Position numbers and translations under genes: made by a program. Source: Clostridia bacterium (lineage in GTDB: Bacteria > Bacillota > Clostridia > Christensenellales > Aristaeellaceae). Taken from it: DNA of 64,000 nucleotides. Below, piece by piece: positions 54,530 through 62,456 of the stretch. Location: the NCBI GenBank assembly GCA_017397765.1, contig JAFQIB010000057.1:19153-83152 (forward strand), read 5' to 3'. The notes under the pieces are model-generated. The model had not been told where the DNA came from. It did not search any database and worked only from the letters and a program-made list of their open reading frames with translations. Each line of letters starts with the position of its first letter. Position 1 is the first letter of the stretch.

Positions 54530-54742
54530 ATGTCAAAGCACTATGAACAACGCAAAGAGGCCAACAAGCGGTATCTTGAAAAGCAGGACGAGCTAAAAAT
54601 CCGCATTCCAGGCGGTCAAAAAGCCACCGTACAGGCCGCCGCTGCTGCTGTTGGCGAATCCGTCAACGAGTACACACAAAAGGCCCTGCTGGCTCGTATG
54701 GGGATGAAAGAGTGGCCCACAATCAACGAGAGCGAGCAATAA
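54530..54742 (+). CDS. Ribbon-helix-helix (Arc-like) repressor
   Basis: A 70-residue protein: a basic leader with KHYEQRKEANKRYLEKQDELKIRIPGGQKATVQAAAAAVGESVNEYTQKALLARMG, in which KIRIPGG is the beta-strand and the two helices follow (quoted in parts: LKIRIPGGQK, SVNEYTQKALLARMG). This is the Arc/MetJ/CopG fold. Such proteins bind as dimers to short palindromes, and three matching palindromes lie just upstream over both promoters, so it is probably the autorepressor and main switch of the element. The ATG at 54530 follows AGAGGAGG. It could alternatively be an orphan antitoxin; no toxin gene is adjacent. Confidence 0.82.
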   Translation: MSKHYEQRKEANKRYLEKQDELKIRIPGGQKATVQAAAAAVGESVNEYTQKALLARMGMKEWPTINESEQ

Positions 54743-54767
54743 AAGCGGAACAGCAAACAGAAATAGT

Positions 54768-54792
54768 GGAAGCCAACGCGGCTTCCCTTTTT
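54768..54792 (+). terminator. Terminator of the RHH gene
   Basis: GGAAGCC pairs with GGCTTCC around AACGC, followed by CTTTTT. Confidence 0.8.
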
Positions 54793-54832
54793 CGTTTCCA
54801 TATGTTACAATAGAGCAAAGGAGGTCAATCGC

Positions 54833-55285
54833 ATGAAAAAGCTCTTTTCCTTTCTGCTCGCCTTTTCTCTGCTGTTCAGCTCCGCCCTGGCCTGGGGTGA
54901 CGTGGTGGACAATGCCGACATACTGACAGACGATCAGGAAGCCCAGCTCACAGCCCGGATCAATGAGCTGCGCCGGAACAACGGGCAGGATTTTGCTTTC
55001 CTGTCAACAGATGACTTTATCTGTTTTGACCCGGTGGAATTTGGGTCTTTCTATTGGGATCAGAACGGTTTCGGCCTGGGGCAGGATCATAGCGGCGTAC
55101 TGGTTTACCTGGATATGAACATCAGAATGATGGTTATCATCACATCCGGCCAGGCAATGACATATATCCCTGATGAAAAAGTTGAAGCAATCCTTGATGC
55201 AGCCATGCCATTCCTGCAAAAAGGCGACTTTCACGGGGCCGTCATGTTGGCCTTGAATATGGCCGATGAATACATCGAAGATTGA
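54833..55285 (+). CDS. Secreted TPM-domain protein
   Basis: A 150-residue exported protein: signal peptide about 1-20 (KKLFSFLLAFSLLFSSALA), then a TPM fold with VVDNADILTDDQEAQLTARINELRRNNGQDFAFLSTDD, opening as other TPM/YgcG/Psb32 proteins do (VDNADILTDDQEAQL is the landmark). The C-terminal membrane helix usual in YgcG-like proteins is lacking, so it would be secreted or loosely surface bound. TPM proteins of other bacteria are linked to repair of photosystems or to unknown surface tasks. As the only non-core gene in the element, it may be its cargo. Ribosome site AAAGGAGG. A weak terminator follows at 55287. Confidence 0.72.
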   Translation: MKKLFSFLLAFSLLFSSALAWGDVVDNADILTDDQEAQLTARINELRRNNGQDFAFLSTDDFICFDPVEFGSFYWDQNGFGLGQDHSGVLVYLDMNIRMMVIITSGQAMTYIPDEKVEAILDAAMPFLQKGDFHGAVMLALNMADEYIED

Positions 55286-55286
55286 A

Positions 55287-55308
55287 CACCTGGAAACGGG
55301 TGTTTTTT
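55287..55308 (+). terminator. Short terminator
   Basis: CACC pairs with GGGTG, loop TGGAAAC, followed by six T. After it, 55309-55552 shows no convincing gene. Confidence 0.5.
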
Positions 55309-55552
55309 ATTTTTCTTCTCCATACAAAAAGACCGCCGACGCGGGAACAGCGATTTTCGAGGTTGAGAAAAAAGCAGGTATTCGGTGGCTCGGTGACAGA
55401 ATGTACGATGGTTTGCTGCGGATGGTATCGTATGGAACTGGTGGAGGACTTCGCATACAGATAAAAATATATGAATGTCAGGTAAACGCTGTCGGGGACT
55501 AACAATAAAAGGGATATTATTCAGTTAGGGACATTACCCTGTTACAATAACC

Positions 55553-55714
55553 GTATTGACCGTATTACAGTATTGCAGAGCCATGTACCCCTTGATATTC
55601 CTGCTTTCAAGGGTAATACCATATAGAATAGTGCATCGTATTATCCGCAGGTGTTATGGTATTAAATACTGACAATACCATCAATACAGTAAATACAGAT
55701 AATACTATCAATAC
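55553..55714. repeat. Iteron-like array, candidate origin of replication
   Basis: AATAC occurs six times at an exact 9-base period (55665, 55674, 55683, 55692, 55701, 55710), and its complement GTATT occurs in a second run at 55553, 55562, 55570, then 55638 and 55659; another AATAC is at 55615. The DNA is A+T-rich and stands just beyond the stop codon of the RepA-like gene. This is how plasmid-type iterons look. Confidence 0.65.
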
Positions 55715-55751
55715 TCTGTATGTATCCTTTAGTGTATGAAAATAGGGGGCT

Positions 55752-56993
55752 TTATGCCCCCTGTAGCCGGTCACGGTAAAACTTATGATATTTTCCGTGG
55801 TTAGAATCCTTTTTGTGAAGGATTCCGTCGTGCTGTTGCAGTAAGGGAAAGATAGTGCGAATCCCGTTTGACAGATCGGTCGGGGTGTTGAAGGGGTATT
55901 TACCGGTTTTCTCTGCGATAGCCTCAAAAAGGTCAGCATATGTACCGTACCATGAGCCGCCGCCAGAGTTATCGACCAAATCAATCAGGGTCTTTCGGAT
56001 AGGACTATTCAGATAAGCCGTCACAGCGCTATGTGCAGCAGCACTTTCAACATTACCCATATTGACCCAACGGCAAGTATCAGGGTCAAAGCGAACCACG
56101 TCCTCTACCTCTCGAATCTCCCGGCCTTTTGCCTTGAAGGTTTTTTCCTCACTTTGTCCCTGTTTTCCCCTGATGATCCATGTTGTTTGAGCGGATGCCA
56201 TTTGGCCGACGCTTCCGCTGATAGCCTCAAAATCATCCCCTGCCAGGCCGTTTGTTTTCCGGTTATGAGTGATTCCCACAATGGATATTCCCCGTTTGAG
56301 TGCGAAAGCGTTCAGTGGCAGATAGAGCGAGTAGTCAAATTCGTACGCTGTTTGACGGCCATTTCCTGCTGGCTTGACGCACTGAAGGACGTCGATAACA
56401 ATCAAGCGCGGGGTGTTTACGGAGTTGCACCATTCATCAAGAAACTCGGTCAAACCGCTGTTGATTGAGGGCGCAGAAAAGGCATACTGCAAACACGCCG
56501 AGGAAGCGCAATTGGTTTTTTTCATTCGATTTTGCAAGCCATATTCGCTGTCTTCCAGTGCAAGATAGAGCGCATCGCCCTGATTAACCTGATAACCCAT
56601 GAAAGGTGTGCCGGTTGCAATGGAGTTACACAAGTCGAGCGCGAGCCAACTTTTCCCCGTCTTAGAAGGAGCGGAGAAGATGCACAATCCTGCGGAGAGC
56701 AGTCCCTCCACCGCAAATTTCGGCGGTGTCAGCTTCTTCTGCATCAATGTGGCAGCGGTTGCGATTTGGGGTCGTGTGTAAAAGCCCTTGCGATCGGCGG
56801 TAATCTTGTATCCCAGTATGCTTGCAAGATCGTCTGTGCTGGCACCGTTCCAATTGACAGGAATGATTCCCGCATGGTTTCTCTTTAGATAGCTGGCCAG
56901 TGTAGGAAAATCAGGCATGTTTTGCTGGTTGAGCCATTGCGATACACTATCGGGCGTGTGGGGGTGCTGAATAGCACGGAAGGCCTCACTCAT
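55752..56993 (-). CDS. RepA-like AAA ATPase (replicative helicase type)
   Basis: A 413-residue RecA/DnaB-superfamily ATPase. The Walker A loop is SAPSKTGKS (residues 107-115), Walker B LIVIDVLQ (about 195), then GISIVGITHNRK with the sensor, and FEAISGSVGQMASAQTTWII, as in the AAA_25/RepA group that contains the hexameric helicase of plasmid RSF1010 and many element replication proteins. The N-terminal ~80 residues are extra, with a DNA-binding-like helical region. The start is at 56993 (MSEAF), 9 bases after AGGAGG; the upstream ATG would overlap its own ribosome site. The gene overlaps the end of the upstream frame by 8 bases, so translation is coupled. It likely unwinds the iteron origin next to it. 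Confidence 0.82.
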   Translation of the reverse strand: MSEAFRAIQHPHTPDSVSQWLNQQNMPDFPTLASYLKRNHAGIIPVNWNGASTDDLASILGYKITADRKGFYTRPQIATAATLMQKKLTPPKFAVEGLLSAGLCIFSAPSKTGKSWLALDLCNSIATGTPFMGYQVNQGDALYLALEDSEYGLQNRMKKTNCASSACLQYAFSAPSINSGLTEFLDEWCNSVNTPRLIVIDVLQCVKPAGNGRQTAYEFDYSLYLPLNAFALKRGISIVGITHNRKTNGLAGDDFEAISGSVGQMASAQTTWIIRGKQGQSEEKTFKAKGREIREVEDVVRFDPDTCRWVNMGNVESAAAHSAVTAYLNSPIRKTLIDLVDNSGGGSWYGTYADLFEAIAEKTGKYPFNTPTDLSNGIRTIFPLLQQHDGILHKKDSNHGKYHKFYRDRLQGA

Positions 56994-57486
56994 CACTTGC
57001 ACCTCCTGCATTCATGGCCGGCAGCTTGCAGCGGTGATCGGTGGAGGCGTATTCAAGAATGCGCTGTGCAAGTTCGCTGTCGGTTGGCGCAGTAATGGCG
57101 AATCCGAACCATGTTAGGTTATTTATTGCCGTTCTGCGTCTCTGAAAGACGCGCTTGGTGGCTTCCGTATGGTGTACTGCATTGTAGAATTCTATGTGTT
57201 CTTGCGCTTGTCTCTGTGTCATGTCAGCCGGATGATCCCCCGGCCAAAACATACGCCATGTGTCACGCTGCCCGCGCAGTCTTTGCTTTCCGCAGTAGTA
57301 TTTTTCCATATACTCATTTGAGCGGCGGCAGAGATCTGAGATGTCGTTTGGTGGGATGATTTCATATCCCAGCCGTTGCAAAAAGGTTGTGTGCCGCTTT
57401 AGCATGGGGAGTACAGGCAGCGAGAAACGGGGAGTGTTTTTCAATTCGGCCCAGTAGGTTTGCGAGATAGGGGAGGTTTTGTTCAA
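56986..57486 (-). CDS. Unknown protein coupled to the RepA-like ATPase
   Basis: A 166-residue protein with TTG start at 57486, 12 bases after AAAGGAG, reading straight into the ATPase gene with an 8-base overlap. It is basic and mostly helical, with NDISDLCRRSNEYMEKYYCGKQRLRGQRD and a C-terminal EATKRVFQRRRTAINNLTWFGFAI. I recognise no conserved domain. Coupling to the ATPase suggests a part in replication or origin binding, for instance a helicase loader or primase-like helper. It is the first gene of the reverse-strand replication unit, and a candidate RNA is divergent from it. Confidence 0.6.
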   Translation of the reverse strand: MNKTSPISQTYWAELKNTPRFSLPVLPMLKRHTTFLQRLGYEIIPPNDISDLCRRSNEYMEKYYCGKQRLRGQRDTWRMFWPGDHPADMTQRQAQEHIEFYNAVHHTEATKRVFQRRRTAINNLTWFGFAITAPTDSELAQRILEYASTDHRCKLPAMNAGGASDE

Positions 57487-57551
57487 TTAGCTGCTCCTTT
57501 CACTTAGCAGCCCCTTGGCGGTTATTTCTGATCCATTCTCCAGCAAGCAAC

Positions 57552-57709
57552 TTGACAAGCAGTGTATGTCTATGATAGAATAAACTGCAAGCAAAAGAAG
57601 CTGCGCAATTAGCTGAAACTTGCGAACAAGTACACAGCACCCATCATTTCAGAAAGCCTTGAGGCCGGAAGGTTGCCCCCTTCCGAACCCGCCTTGGGGC
57701 TTTTTGTTT
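57552..57709 (+). ncRNA. Candidate small RNA of the integrative element
   Basis: A strong promoter (TTGACA 57552-57557, 18-base spacer, TAGAAT 57576-57581) points to a start near 57588, and a terminator follows 70-120 bases later: GCCTTGAGGC (57656-57665 region) pairs with GCCTTGGGGC through G-T pairs, an inner CGGAAGG/CCTTCCG hairpin fills the loop, and TTTTTG follows to 57709. Between them is a CTGAAA...TTTCAG closing stem with CTTG/CAAG inside. No frame with a ribosome site is present. Transcript about 120 bases, divergent from the replication operon. Confidence 0.6.
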
Positions 57710-57760
57710 TGGTAATTCTACCCAGCGATATTGTACCACAAACAAGCGCTGTTGTCAATA

Positions 57761-57871
57761 TGCAAATGTATATATTTGCACGAACGACCTGCGTGGGATT
57801 CCTGAAATCCAGGAAATACGCGGGTGTGCGAGCGCGAAGTGTGGTTATGAAATGTATAAATATGCGCATAT
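57761..57871. promoter_or_regulatory. Palindromic sites near attR
   Basis: TGCAAATGTA-TATATTTGCA at 57761-57780 is a 20-bp palindrome with one mismatch; ATATGCGCATAT at 57860-57871 is a perfect 12-bp palindrome. They may be integrase or excisionase arm sites or operators. The rest of 57710-58146 holds no accepted gene. Confidence 0.5.
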
Positions 57872-58146
57872 ATGAATAAATGATTGCACAGGAGTGACCT
57901 TAAATGACCTTGAGGATTCTTGCGTTGATAACTTGTATATTGTCAACTCAATTATGCAGTTTTGTGGTGGGTGTGGGTGCTTATGTTTCTATTATAACAC
58001 AATGTACCGGCAATAAACCTCAGCGTGAAAAATGCAACTTAGTTTGTAACTTGATTACAAGTCATTTATCTCCAGCGAGATATGTACAGATGAAGGAAAT
58101 TCAGCGATTTTCAATGCAAAATAACAGAGAATTGCCCTGGTCGATT

Positions 58147-58189
58147 CTGGCAGTGTGGGGGTCAGCGGTTCGAATCCGCTATGCTCCAC
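58147..58189 (+). repeat. attR (displaced 3' part of tRNA-Ala)
   Basis: Identical to 52058-52100; continues with CCA as in a tRNA that encodes its 3' end. Confidence 0.92.
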
Positions 58190-58200
58190 CATACATGATA

Positions 58201-58235
58201 AATCCGAACCGATTCCGGTTCGGATTTATTTTTTG
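58201..58235 (+). terminator. Original terminator of tRNA-Ala
   Basis: AATCCGAACCG pairs with CGGTTCGGATT, followed by TATTTTTTG; stranded here by the integration. Confidence 0.85.
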
Positions 58236-58419
58236 TTTCAGATATTCTCCATTCTCCTCCGACGCCTTGTGCCTGGGGCTGGCTGGGAGGGCTGCCGGCG
58301 CTCTTCCGGCGGGTCTGAGGCGGCTGGCTATGCCTCTGAAGAAAAGCTGCTTTGCTGCTCAGTGAAAGTCTGCCGCAGTCAATGCGGGGAGCGGGATGCA
58401 GCCTTCTCCTCTCCCGCTG

Positions 58420-58950
58420 TTACTTGCCCAGTTTGCTCACGTGTGCGCCCCTGGCATCCTTCAGGACGAACAGCAGCTCCAGGAAGGCTTTGTGATAGGG
58501 GATGAAGCGGCCTTCTGCCAGCATGGCGAGCACCTCGTCCTTGCTGGCCCACTTCACCGCCTGTACCTCGCTCTCCTGCAGACGGAGGGTGCTGAGGTCA
58601 ACGTCCATCACCAGGGTGTAGATGTCGTCAAAGCCCACGTCAAAGGGAATGGTCAGCCTGGGCTGCTCCTGAGACAAGTCGATGCGCAGGCCGATCTCCT
58701 CCAGCACCTCGCGCTCAGCGGCGGAGCGGGAGGTGTCTCCGGCAGTGGCGCTGCCGCCCACGGTTACGTCCCACAGGTTCGGCCAGCCTTCCTTGAAGGG
58801 CTGCCGCTGCTGGATGAGCATCTCTCCCTGCGGATTGAAGATGACCACGTGGACGACCAGATGATAGCGCCCCGGCGGCAGCGGCTTGCCCCGTTCGTGG
58901 ATCTCCCCGGTGGGGAGGCGGTCCCGGTCATACAGATCCCAAAGCTCCAT
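58420..58950 (-). CDS. NUDIX hydrolase
   Basis: A 176-residue NUDIX protein. The full NUDIX box GGSATAGDTSRSAAEREVLEEIGL supplies the metal-binding glutamates. It opens MELWDLYDRDRLPTGE and has PGRYHLVVHVVIFNPQGEMLIQQR, the arrangement seen in the IDI/YfcD-like subgroup that acts on unidentified nucleoside diphosphate compounds. The start at 58950 gives a 9-base spacing from AAAGGAG; ATG at 58956 is too near. It is alone, reverse strand, facing the malic enzyme gene. Confidence 0.88.
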   Translation of the reverse strand: MELWDLYDRDRLPTGEIHERGKPLPPGRYHLVVHVVIFNPQGEMLIQQRQPFKEGWPNLWDVTVGGSATAGDTSRSAAEREVLEEIGLRIDLSQEQPRLTIPFDVGFDDIYTLVMDVDLSTLRLQESEVQAVKWASKDEVLAMLAEGRFIPYHKAFLELLFVLKDARGAHVSKLGK

Positions 58951-59125
58951 GTGCATCGGCTCCTTTGCGTTGTTTTCCGGCCTTTATTTTACGCCGAAGG
59001 AGCACAGGCTGTCAATCGGATGTACCGATAGAACGGCGGCTGTCCTTCCTGTGTACTTTTGCGCCGCAGCTGGAGAAAGTGTGCTACAATAACAGGTGAA
59101 ATCAGTTTGCAGGAGGAATCCCCTC

Positions 59126-60298
59126 ATGGATTATAATCAGCTGGCCCTTGAAATGCATGAACAGAACCGCGGCAAGATCGCCGTGGCCCCCAAGGTGCGG
59201 GTGGTAAACCGGGACGATCTGTCCACCGCCTATACCCCCGGCGTGGCGGAGCCCTGCCGCCGCATTGCTGCGGACAAGCAGGAGGTCTACCGCTACACCG
59301 CTAAGGGCAACCTGGTGGCCGTTGTGTCCGACGGCACGGCGGTGCTGGGCCTGGGCGACATTGGCCCGGAAGCCGCGATGCCGGTCATGGAGGGCAAGGC
59401 GCTGCTGTTCAAGGAATTTGCCGACGTGGACGCCTTCCCCATCTGCCTGGATACCAAGGACGTGGAGGAGATCATCCGCACGGTGAAGTTCCTGGCCCCC
59501 ACCTTCGGCGGCGTCAACCTGGAGGATATCTCCGCGCCCCGGTGCTTCGAGATCGAAAAGCGGCTGAAGGAGGAGCTGGATATCCCCGTCTTCCATGACG
59601 ATCAGCACGGCACCGCCATTGTGGTGTGCGCTGGTCTGCTCAATGCGCTGAAGCTGGTGGGCAAGCAGATGGCGGAGGTGAATATCGTCATCAACGGCGC
59701 GGGCAGCGCGGGCATCTCCATCGCCAAGCTGCTGATGCGCTTTGGCGCGGGCAACATCGTGCTGGTGGATCGTCAGGGCGCGGTGAGCGTGGACGAAAGC
59801 TGGCTCAATCCTGCCCAGCGGGCGATGGCGGAGGTCACCAACAAGCAGAATGAACGCGGCCCCTTGACGGAGATCATCAAGGGGAAGGATGTGTTCATTG
59901 GCGTGTCCGCCCCGAAGGTCGTGACGGCGGAGATGGTGTCCACGATGGCATCGGACGCGATTGTGTTCGCCATGGCCAACCCCACCCCGGAGATCATGCC
60001 CGAGGAAGCCGCGAAGGGCGGCGCACGGGTCATTGCCACCGGCCGCAGCGATCATCCCAACCAGATCAACAACGTGCTGGTGTTCCCCGGTATCTTCCGC
60101 GGTGCGCTGGACGCCCGCGCCACCGATATCACCGAGGAAATGAAGCTCGCTGCCGCCCGCGCCATCGCCGCCATCGTCACCGACGAGGAGCTGCGGGAGG
60201 ACTACATCATCCCCGGCGCGTTTGATAAGCGGGTTGCGCCGGCGGTGGCGCAGGCCGTCATGGACTGTGCGAAGGCGCAGGGGGTGGCACGGGCGTGA
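59126..60298 (+). CDS. NAD(P)-dependent malic enzyme
   Basis: A 390-residue malate dehydrogenase (oxaloacetate-decarboxylating), turning malate into pyruvate and CO2. Landmarks: STAYTPGVAEPCRRIA, NLVAVVSDGTAVLGLGDIGPEAAMPVMEGKALLFKEF, FGGVNLEDISAPRCFEIE with metal ligands, VFHDDQHGTAIV and the cofactor loop VINGAGSAGISIAK. It is of the short bacterial MaeB N-domain type without a phosphotransacetylase tail. The ATG at 59126 follows CAGGAGG; the longer frame adds nothing with support. Its stop overlaps the next gene's start (TGATG). Confidence 0.93.
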   Translation: MDYNQLALEMHEQNRGKIAVAPKVRVVNRDDLSTAYTPGVAEPCRRIAADKQEVYRYTAKGNLVAVVSDGTAVLGLGDIGPEAAMPVMEGKALLFKEFADVDAFPICLDTKDVEEIIRTVKFLAPTFGGVNLEDISAPRCFEIEKRLKEELDIPVFHDDQHGTAIVVCAGLLNALKLVGKQMAEVNIVINGAGSAGISIAKLLMRFGAGNIVLVDRQGAVSVDESWLNPAQRAMAEVTNKQNERGPLTEIIKGKDVFIGVSAPKVVTAEMVSTMASDAIVFAMANPTPEIMPEEAAKGGARVIATGRSDHPNQINNVLVFPGIFRGALDARATDITEEMKLAAARAIAAIVTDEELREDYIIPGAFDKRVAPAVAQAVMDCAKAQGVARA

Positions 60299-61305
60299 TG
60301 ACGCAGATCATCGCCCGTTTCCCGGGCGTCAGCTGCGCCTGGGCGGATGCAACTGGCTGCGTGACCACGGCGTGCTGGGGCGTTGCCGACATGGATTGTA
60401 ATCTCCCGGTGGACGAGGACACCATCTTCCCGGCCTGCTCCATATCGAAGTTCGTCACCGCGATCTGCGTGATGAAGCTGCAGGAACAGAAGGCTATCGA
60501 CATCGACGCGCCGGTCAATGATTACCTCTGCCGGTGGAAGCTGCGTACGCCGGAAGGCAGCGAAAGCGATGCCACCATCCGAGAACTGATGTGTCACACG
60601 GCTGGTATCATCGACGGCGAAGACGCCTTTTACGGCCTGCGCCGGGAAGACCCTGAGATCGGTCTGCTGGACATTCTGGAGGGGCGGACGGCTTACAACA
60701 ACCGCCCGGCCCGGACAGAGAAAGAACCCGGCACTGCATTTGAATACTCTGATGCAGGCTATTGCATCCTGCAGCAGCTGGTGCAGGAGGTCAGGGGGGA
60801 GGCCTTTGATGACGCCGCCCAGCAGCTGATTTTCGATGTGCTGGGGCTGCAGAAAACTTTCTTTGCTTCCCGCAAAAACGTTGAATACTACGAGGCTGCC
60901 GCCATCATGGCCACCGGCTATGACGGTGAGGGCTTGTCCCTGCGGGGGAAGTATCCCTACCAGCCTGACCTGGCGGCTTCCGCGCTGTGGAGCACGCCCA
61001 GGGAGCTGCTGGCCATTGCGAAGGCGTTCATTGAGGCGTACCATGGCAGAAGTGCCTTCCTGCAGGAAGCATCTGCCCGGATGATGACGGAGTCCGTGGA
61101 GAAGTTCCCGTGGACGGGCCTTGGCGTGTTCCCGCAAGGCGAGGATGTTGTCATGTCCCAGGGCTGGGGTGAAAACGGCCAGTGCATGCTCAAAATGAAC
61201 GTCCGCACCGGCGCGGCTGCTGTGGTGATGACCAACCGCAATCCGGAGGTCGATCAGTCTGCATCCGGCGTGGAATGGCTGGTGGACAAGTATCTGGCGG
61301 ATTGA
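60298..61305 (+). CDS. Beta-lactamase-family serine hydrolase
   Basis: A 335-residue protein of the class C beta-lactamase/esterase fold, without a signal peptide. The nucleophile motif is SISK (Ser48-Lys51), the second motif YSDAG (Tyr near residue 150), and a HxG-like end is not plain. Proteins of this kind act as esterases, peptidases or D-amino-acid enzymes; true beta-lactam resistance is unlikely for a cytoplasmic form. The ATG overlaps the stop of the malic enzyme gene (TGATG), so translation is coupled; the pairing with malic enzyme is unexplained. No terminator before the next gene is obvious. Confidence 0.82.
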   Translation: MTQIIARFPGVSCAWADATGCVTTACWGVADMDCNLPVDEDTIFPACSISKFVTAICVMKLQEQKAIDIDAPVNDYLCRWKLRTPEGSESDATIRELMCHTAGIIDGEDAFYGLRREDPEIGLLDILEGRTAYNNRPARTEKEPGTAFEYSDAGYCILQQLVQEVRGEAFDDAAQQLIFDVLGLQKTFFASRKNVEYYEAAAIMATGYDGEGLSLRGKYPYQPDLAASALWSTPRELLAIAKAFIEAYHGRSAFLQEASARMMTESVEKFPWTGLGVFPQGEDVVMSQGWGENGQCMLKMNVRTGAAAVVMTNRNPEVDQSASGVEWLVDKYLAD

Positions 61306-61381
61306 TTTCACAACTGATATCAAGTCCTGCCGCTGCTTCTGTGCTATCGTATTCCCACGAGCAATCAAAGGAGGCGCCCGC

Positions 61382-62356
61382 ATGTACGAATGGCACCGGC
61401 AGATCCAGACGATCATTGAGGAGATCGATGCATCCATCCGCCGAAGGGATGATGAAGCGCTCACGCTCCATGCCCTGGCGCAGAAGCTGGGATACTCGGA
61501 TTTCCACATGACCAAGCAGTTCCGCGTGATCACCGGGCTGTCCCTGCGGACGTACCTGCGGGCGCGGCGGCTGGCCTTCGCGCTGACGGAGGTCCGGGAT
61601 ACGGATCGCCGGCTGCTGGATATCGCGCTGGATTACGGCTTTTCCTCCCACGAGGCGTTCACCCGCGCCTTCCGGGCGGAATACGGCGTGTCTCCTGCGG
61701 CATACCGCAGGCAGCCTGTTGCCGTCGTGCTGCGCACCCGCATCACCGCCTTTGATCGCTACGCATTCGGCATGGAGGAAATCGGTATGGTGAAATCATC
61801 CGGCAAGATCAATGTTTACTTCACGACCATCCCTGCCCACAAGCTGCTGTACATCCGCAACAATGTGTCCAACGGCTACTGGGATTTCTGGCAGCATCAC
61901 GAAACGGTTCCCGGGCAGGACTGCCACACGATCTGCGGGCTGCTGGATTCCATCCCCGGCAAGCTGGACGACATGGGCTCGGGGGACATTTCCTCCGGCG
62001 CGGGGCAGATCATGGCCTATGAGGCGGCGGAGGACGGCGGCAGCTTCGACTGCTATCCGGTGCCCCGCTATGAGTGCTACGGCTGCCGTCTGCCTGCGGA
62101 TTACGACGGCCCGGTGCCCGAGCAGATGCTGCTGCGGGATGTGCCGGAAGGGGAGTACGTCGTCTTTGAGCATGGCCCCTTCGACTATGAGCAGGAGAAC
62201 CGCTCGGTGGAATTCGCCATTGACAAGGCGTGGGAGGAATTTGACTGGAGCCGGACGGACTACGAGTTTGACCCGGCAATGGGCAGAATGTATTACTTCT
62301 ACCATGATCCGGAGCGCTACTGGAAGGAGCTCTGGCCGGTGAGAAGGAAGGGCTGA
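61382..62356 (+). CDS. AraC-type regulator with GyrI-like effector domain
   Basis: A 324-residue regulator. Residues about 1-115 are an AraC/MarA DNA-binding domain with LTLHALAQKLGYSDFHMTKQFRVITGLSLRTYLRARRL and DIALDYGFSSHEAFTRAFRAEYGVSPAAYR (landmarks LAQKLGYSDFHMTKQF and FTRAFRAEYGVSP). Residues about 165-324 carry the GyrI-like small-molecule domain (FTTIPAHKLLYIRN, CYGCRLPAD, DVPEGEYVVFEHGPF). This pair is common in drug- or metabolite-sensing regulators. It begins after AAAGGAGG. The ligand is unknown. Confidence 0.86.
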   Translation: MYEWHRQIQTIIEEIDASIRRRDDEALTLHALAQKLGYSDFHMTKQFRVITGLSLRTYLRARRLAFALTEVRDTDRRLLDIALDYGFSSHEAFTRAFRAEYGVSPAAYRRQPVAVVLRTRITAFDRYAFGMEEIGMVKSSGKINVYFTTIPAHKLLYIRNNVSNGYWDFWQHHETVPGQDCHTICGLLDSIPGKLDDMGSGDISSGAGQIMAYEAAEDGGSFDCYPVPRYECYGCRLPADYDGPVPEQMLLRDVPEGEYVVFEHGPFDYEQENRSVEFAIDKAWEEFDWSRTDYEFDPAMGRMYYFYHDPERYWKELWPVRRKG

Positions 62357-62421
62357 CGGCTTCCCCGGCAGGATTCTTGTCTGACGCGCCGCAAGCAGGC
62401 TGTTTCCTTGCATTTTCCTAC

Positions 62422-62450
62422 TTTACAACTGTCAGCAAACGTGCTATAAT
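62422..62450 (+). promoter_or_regulatory. Promoter of leuS
   Basis: TTTACA and TATAAT are 17 bases apart, with extended TGC before the -10. Confidence 0.82.
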
Positions 62451-62456
62451 GCTTGC

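Larger units (their letters stand above)
52058..58189. mobile_element. Integrative element in tRNA-Ala, about 6.1 kb
   Basis: Its limits are two identical 43-base repeats, 52058-52100 inside tRNA-Ala and 58147-58189. Inside lie, in order, its own terminator for the rebuilt tRNA, a tyrosine integrase and two small genes (reverse strand), a ribbon-helix-helix switch, a TPM-domain secreted protein, an iteron-like origin, a RepA-like ATPase with a partner gene (reverse strand), and a candidate small RNA. No relaxase, coupling protein, capsid or terminase gene is visible, so it is either mobilised by others or a phage satellite-like unit. Base composition is less G+C-rich than the surroundings. 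Confidence 0.9.

Noticed and set aside
57904-58365. Open frame of about 150 codons crossing attR
   Set aside because: It runs through the tRNA remnant and its terminator; an element gene would not be expected to end outside the element, and the protein has no known features.
60298-61305. True beta-lactamase resistance gene
   Set aside because: No signal peptide and coupling to a malic enzyme gene; the fold is shared by many esterases.
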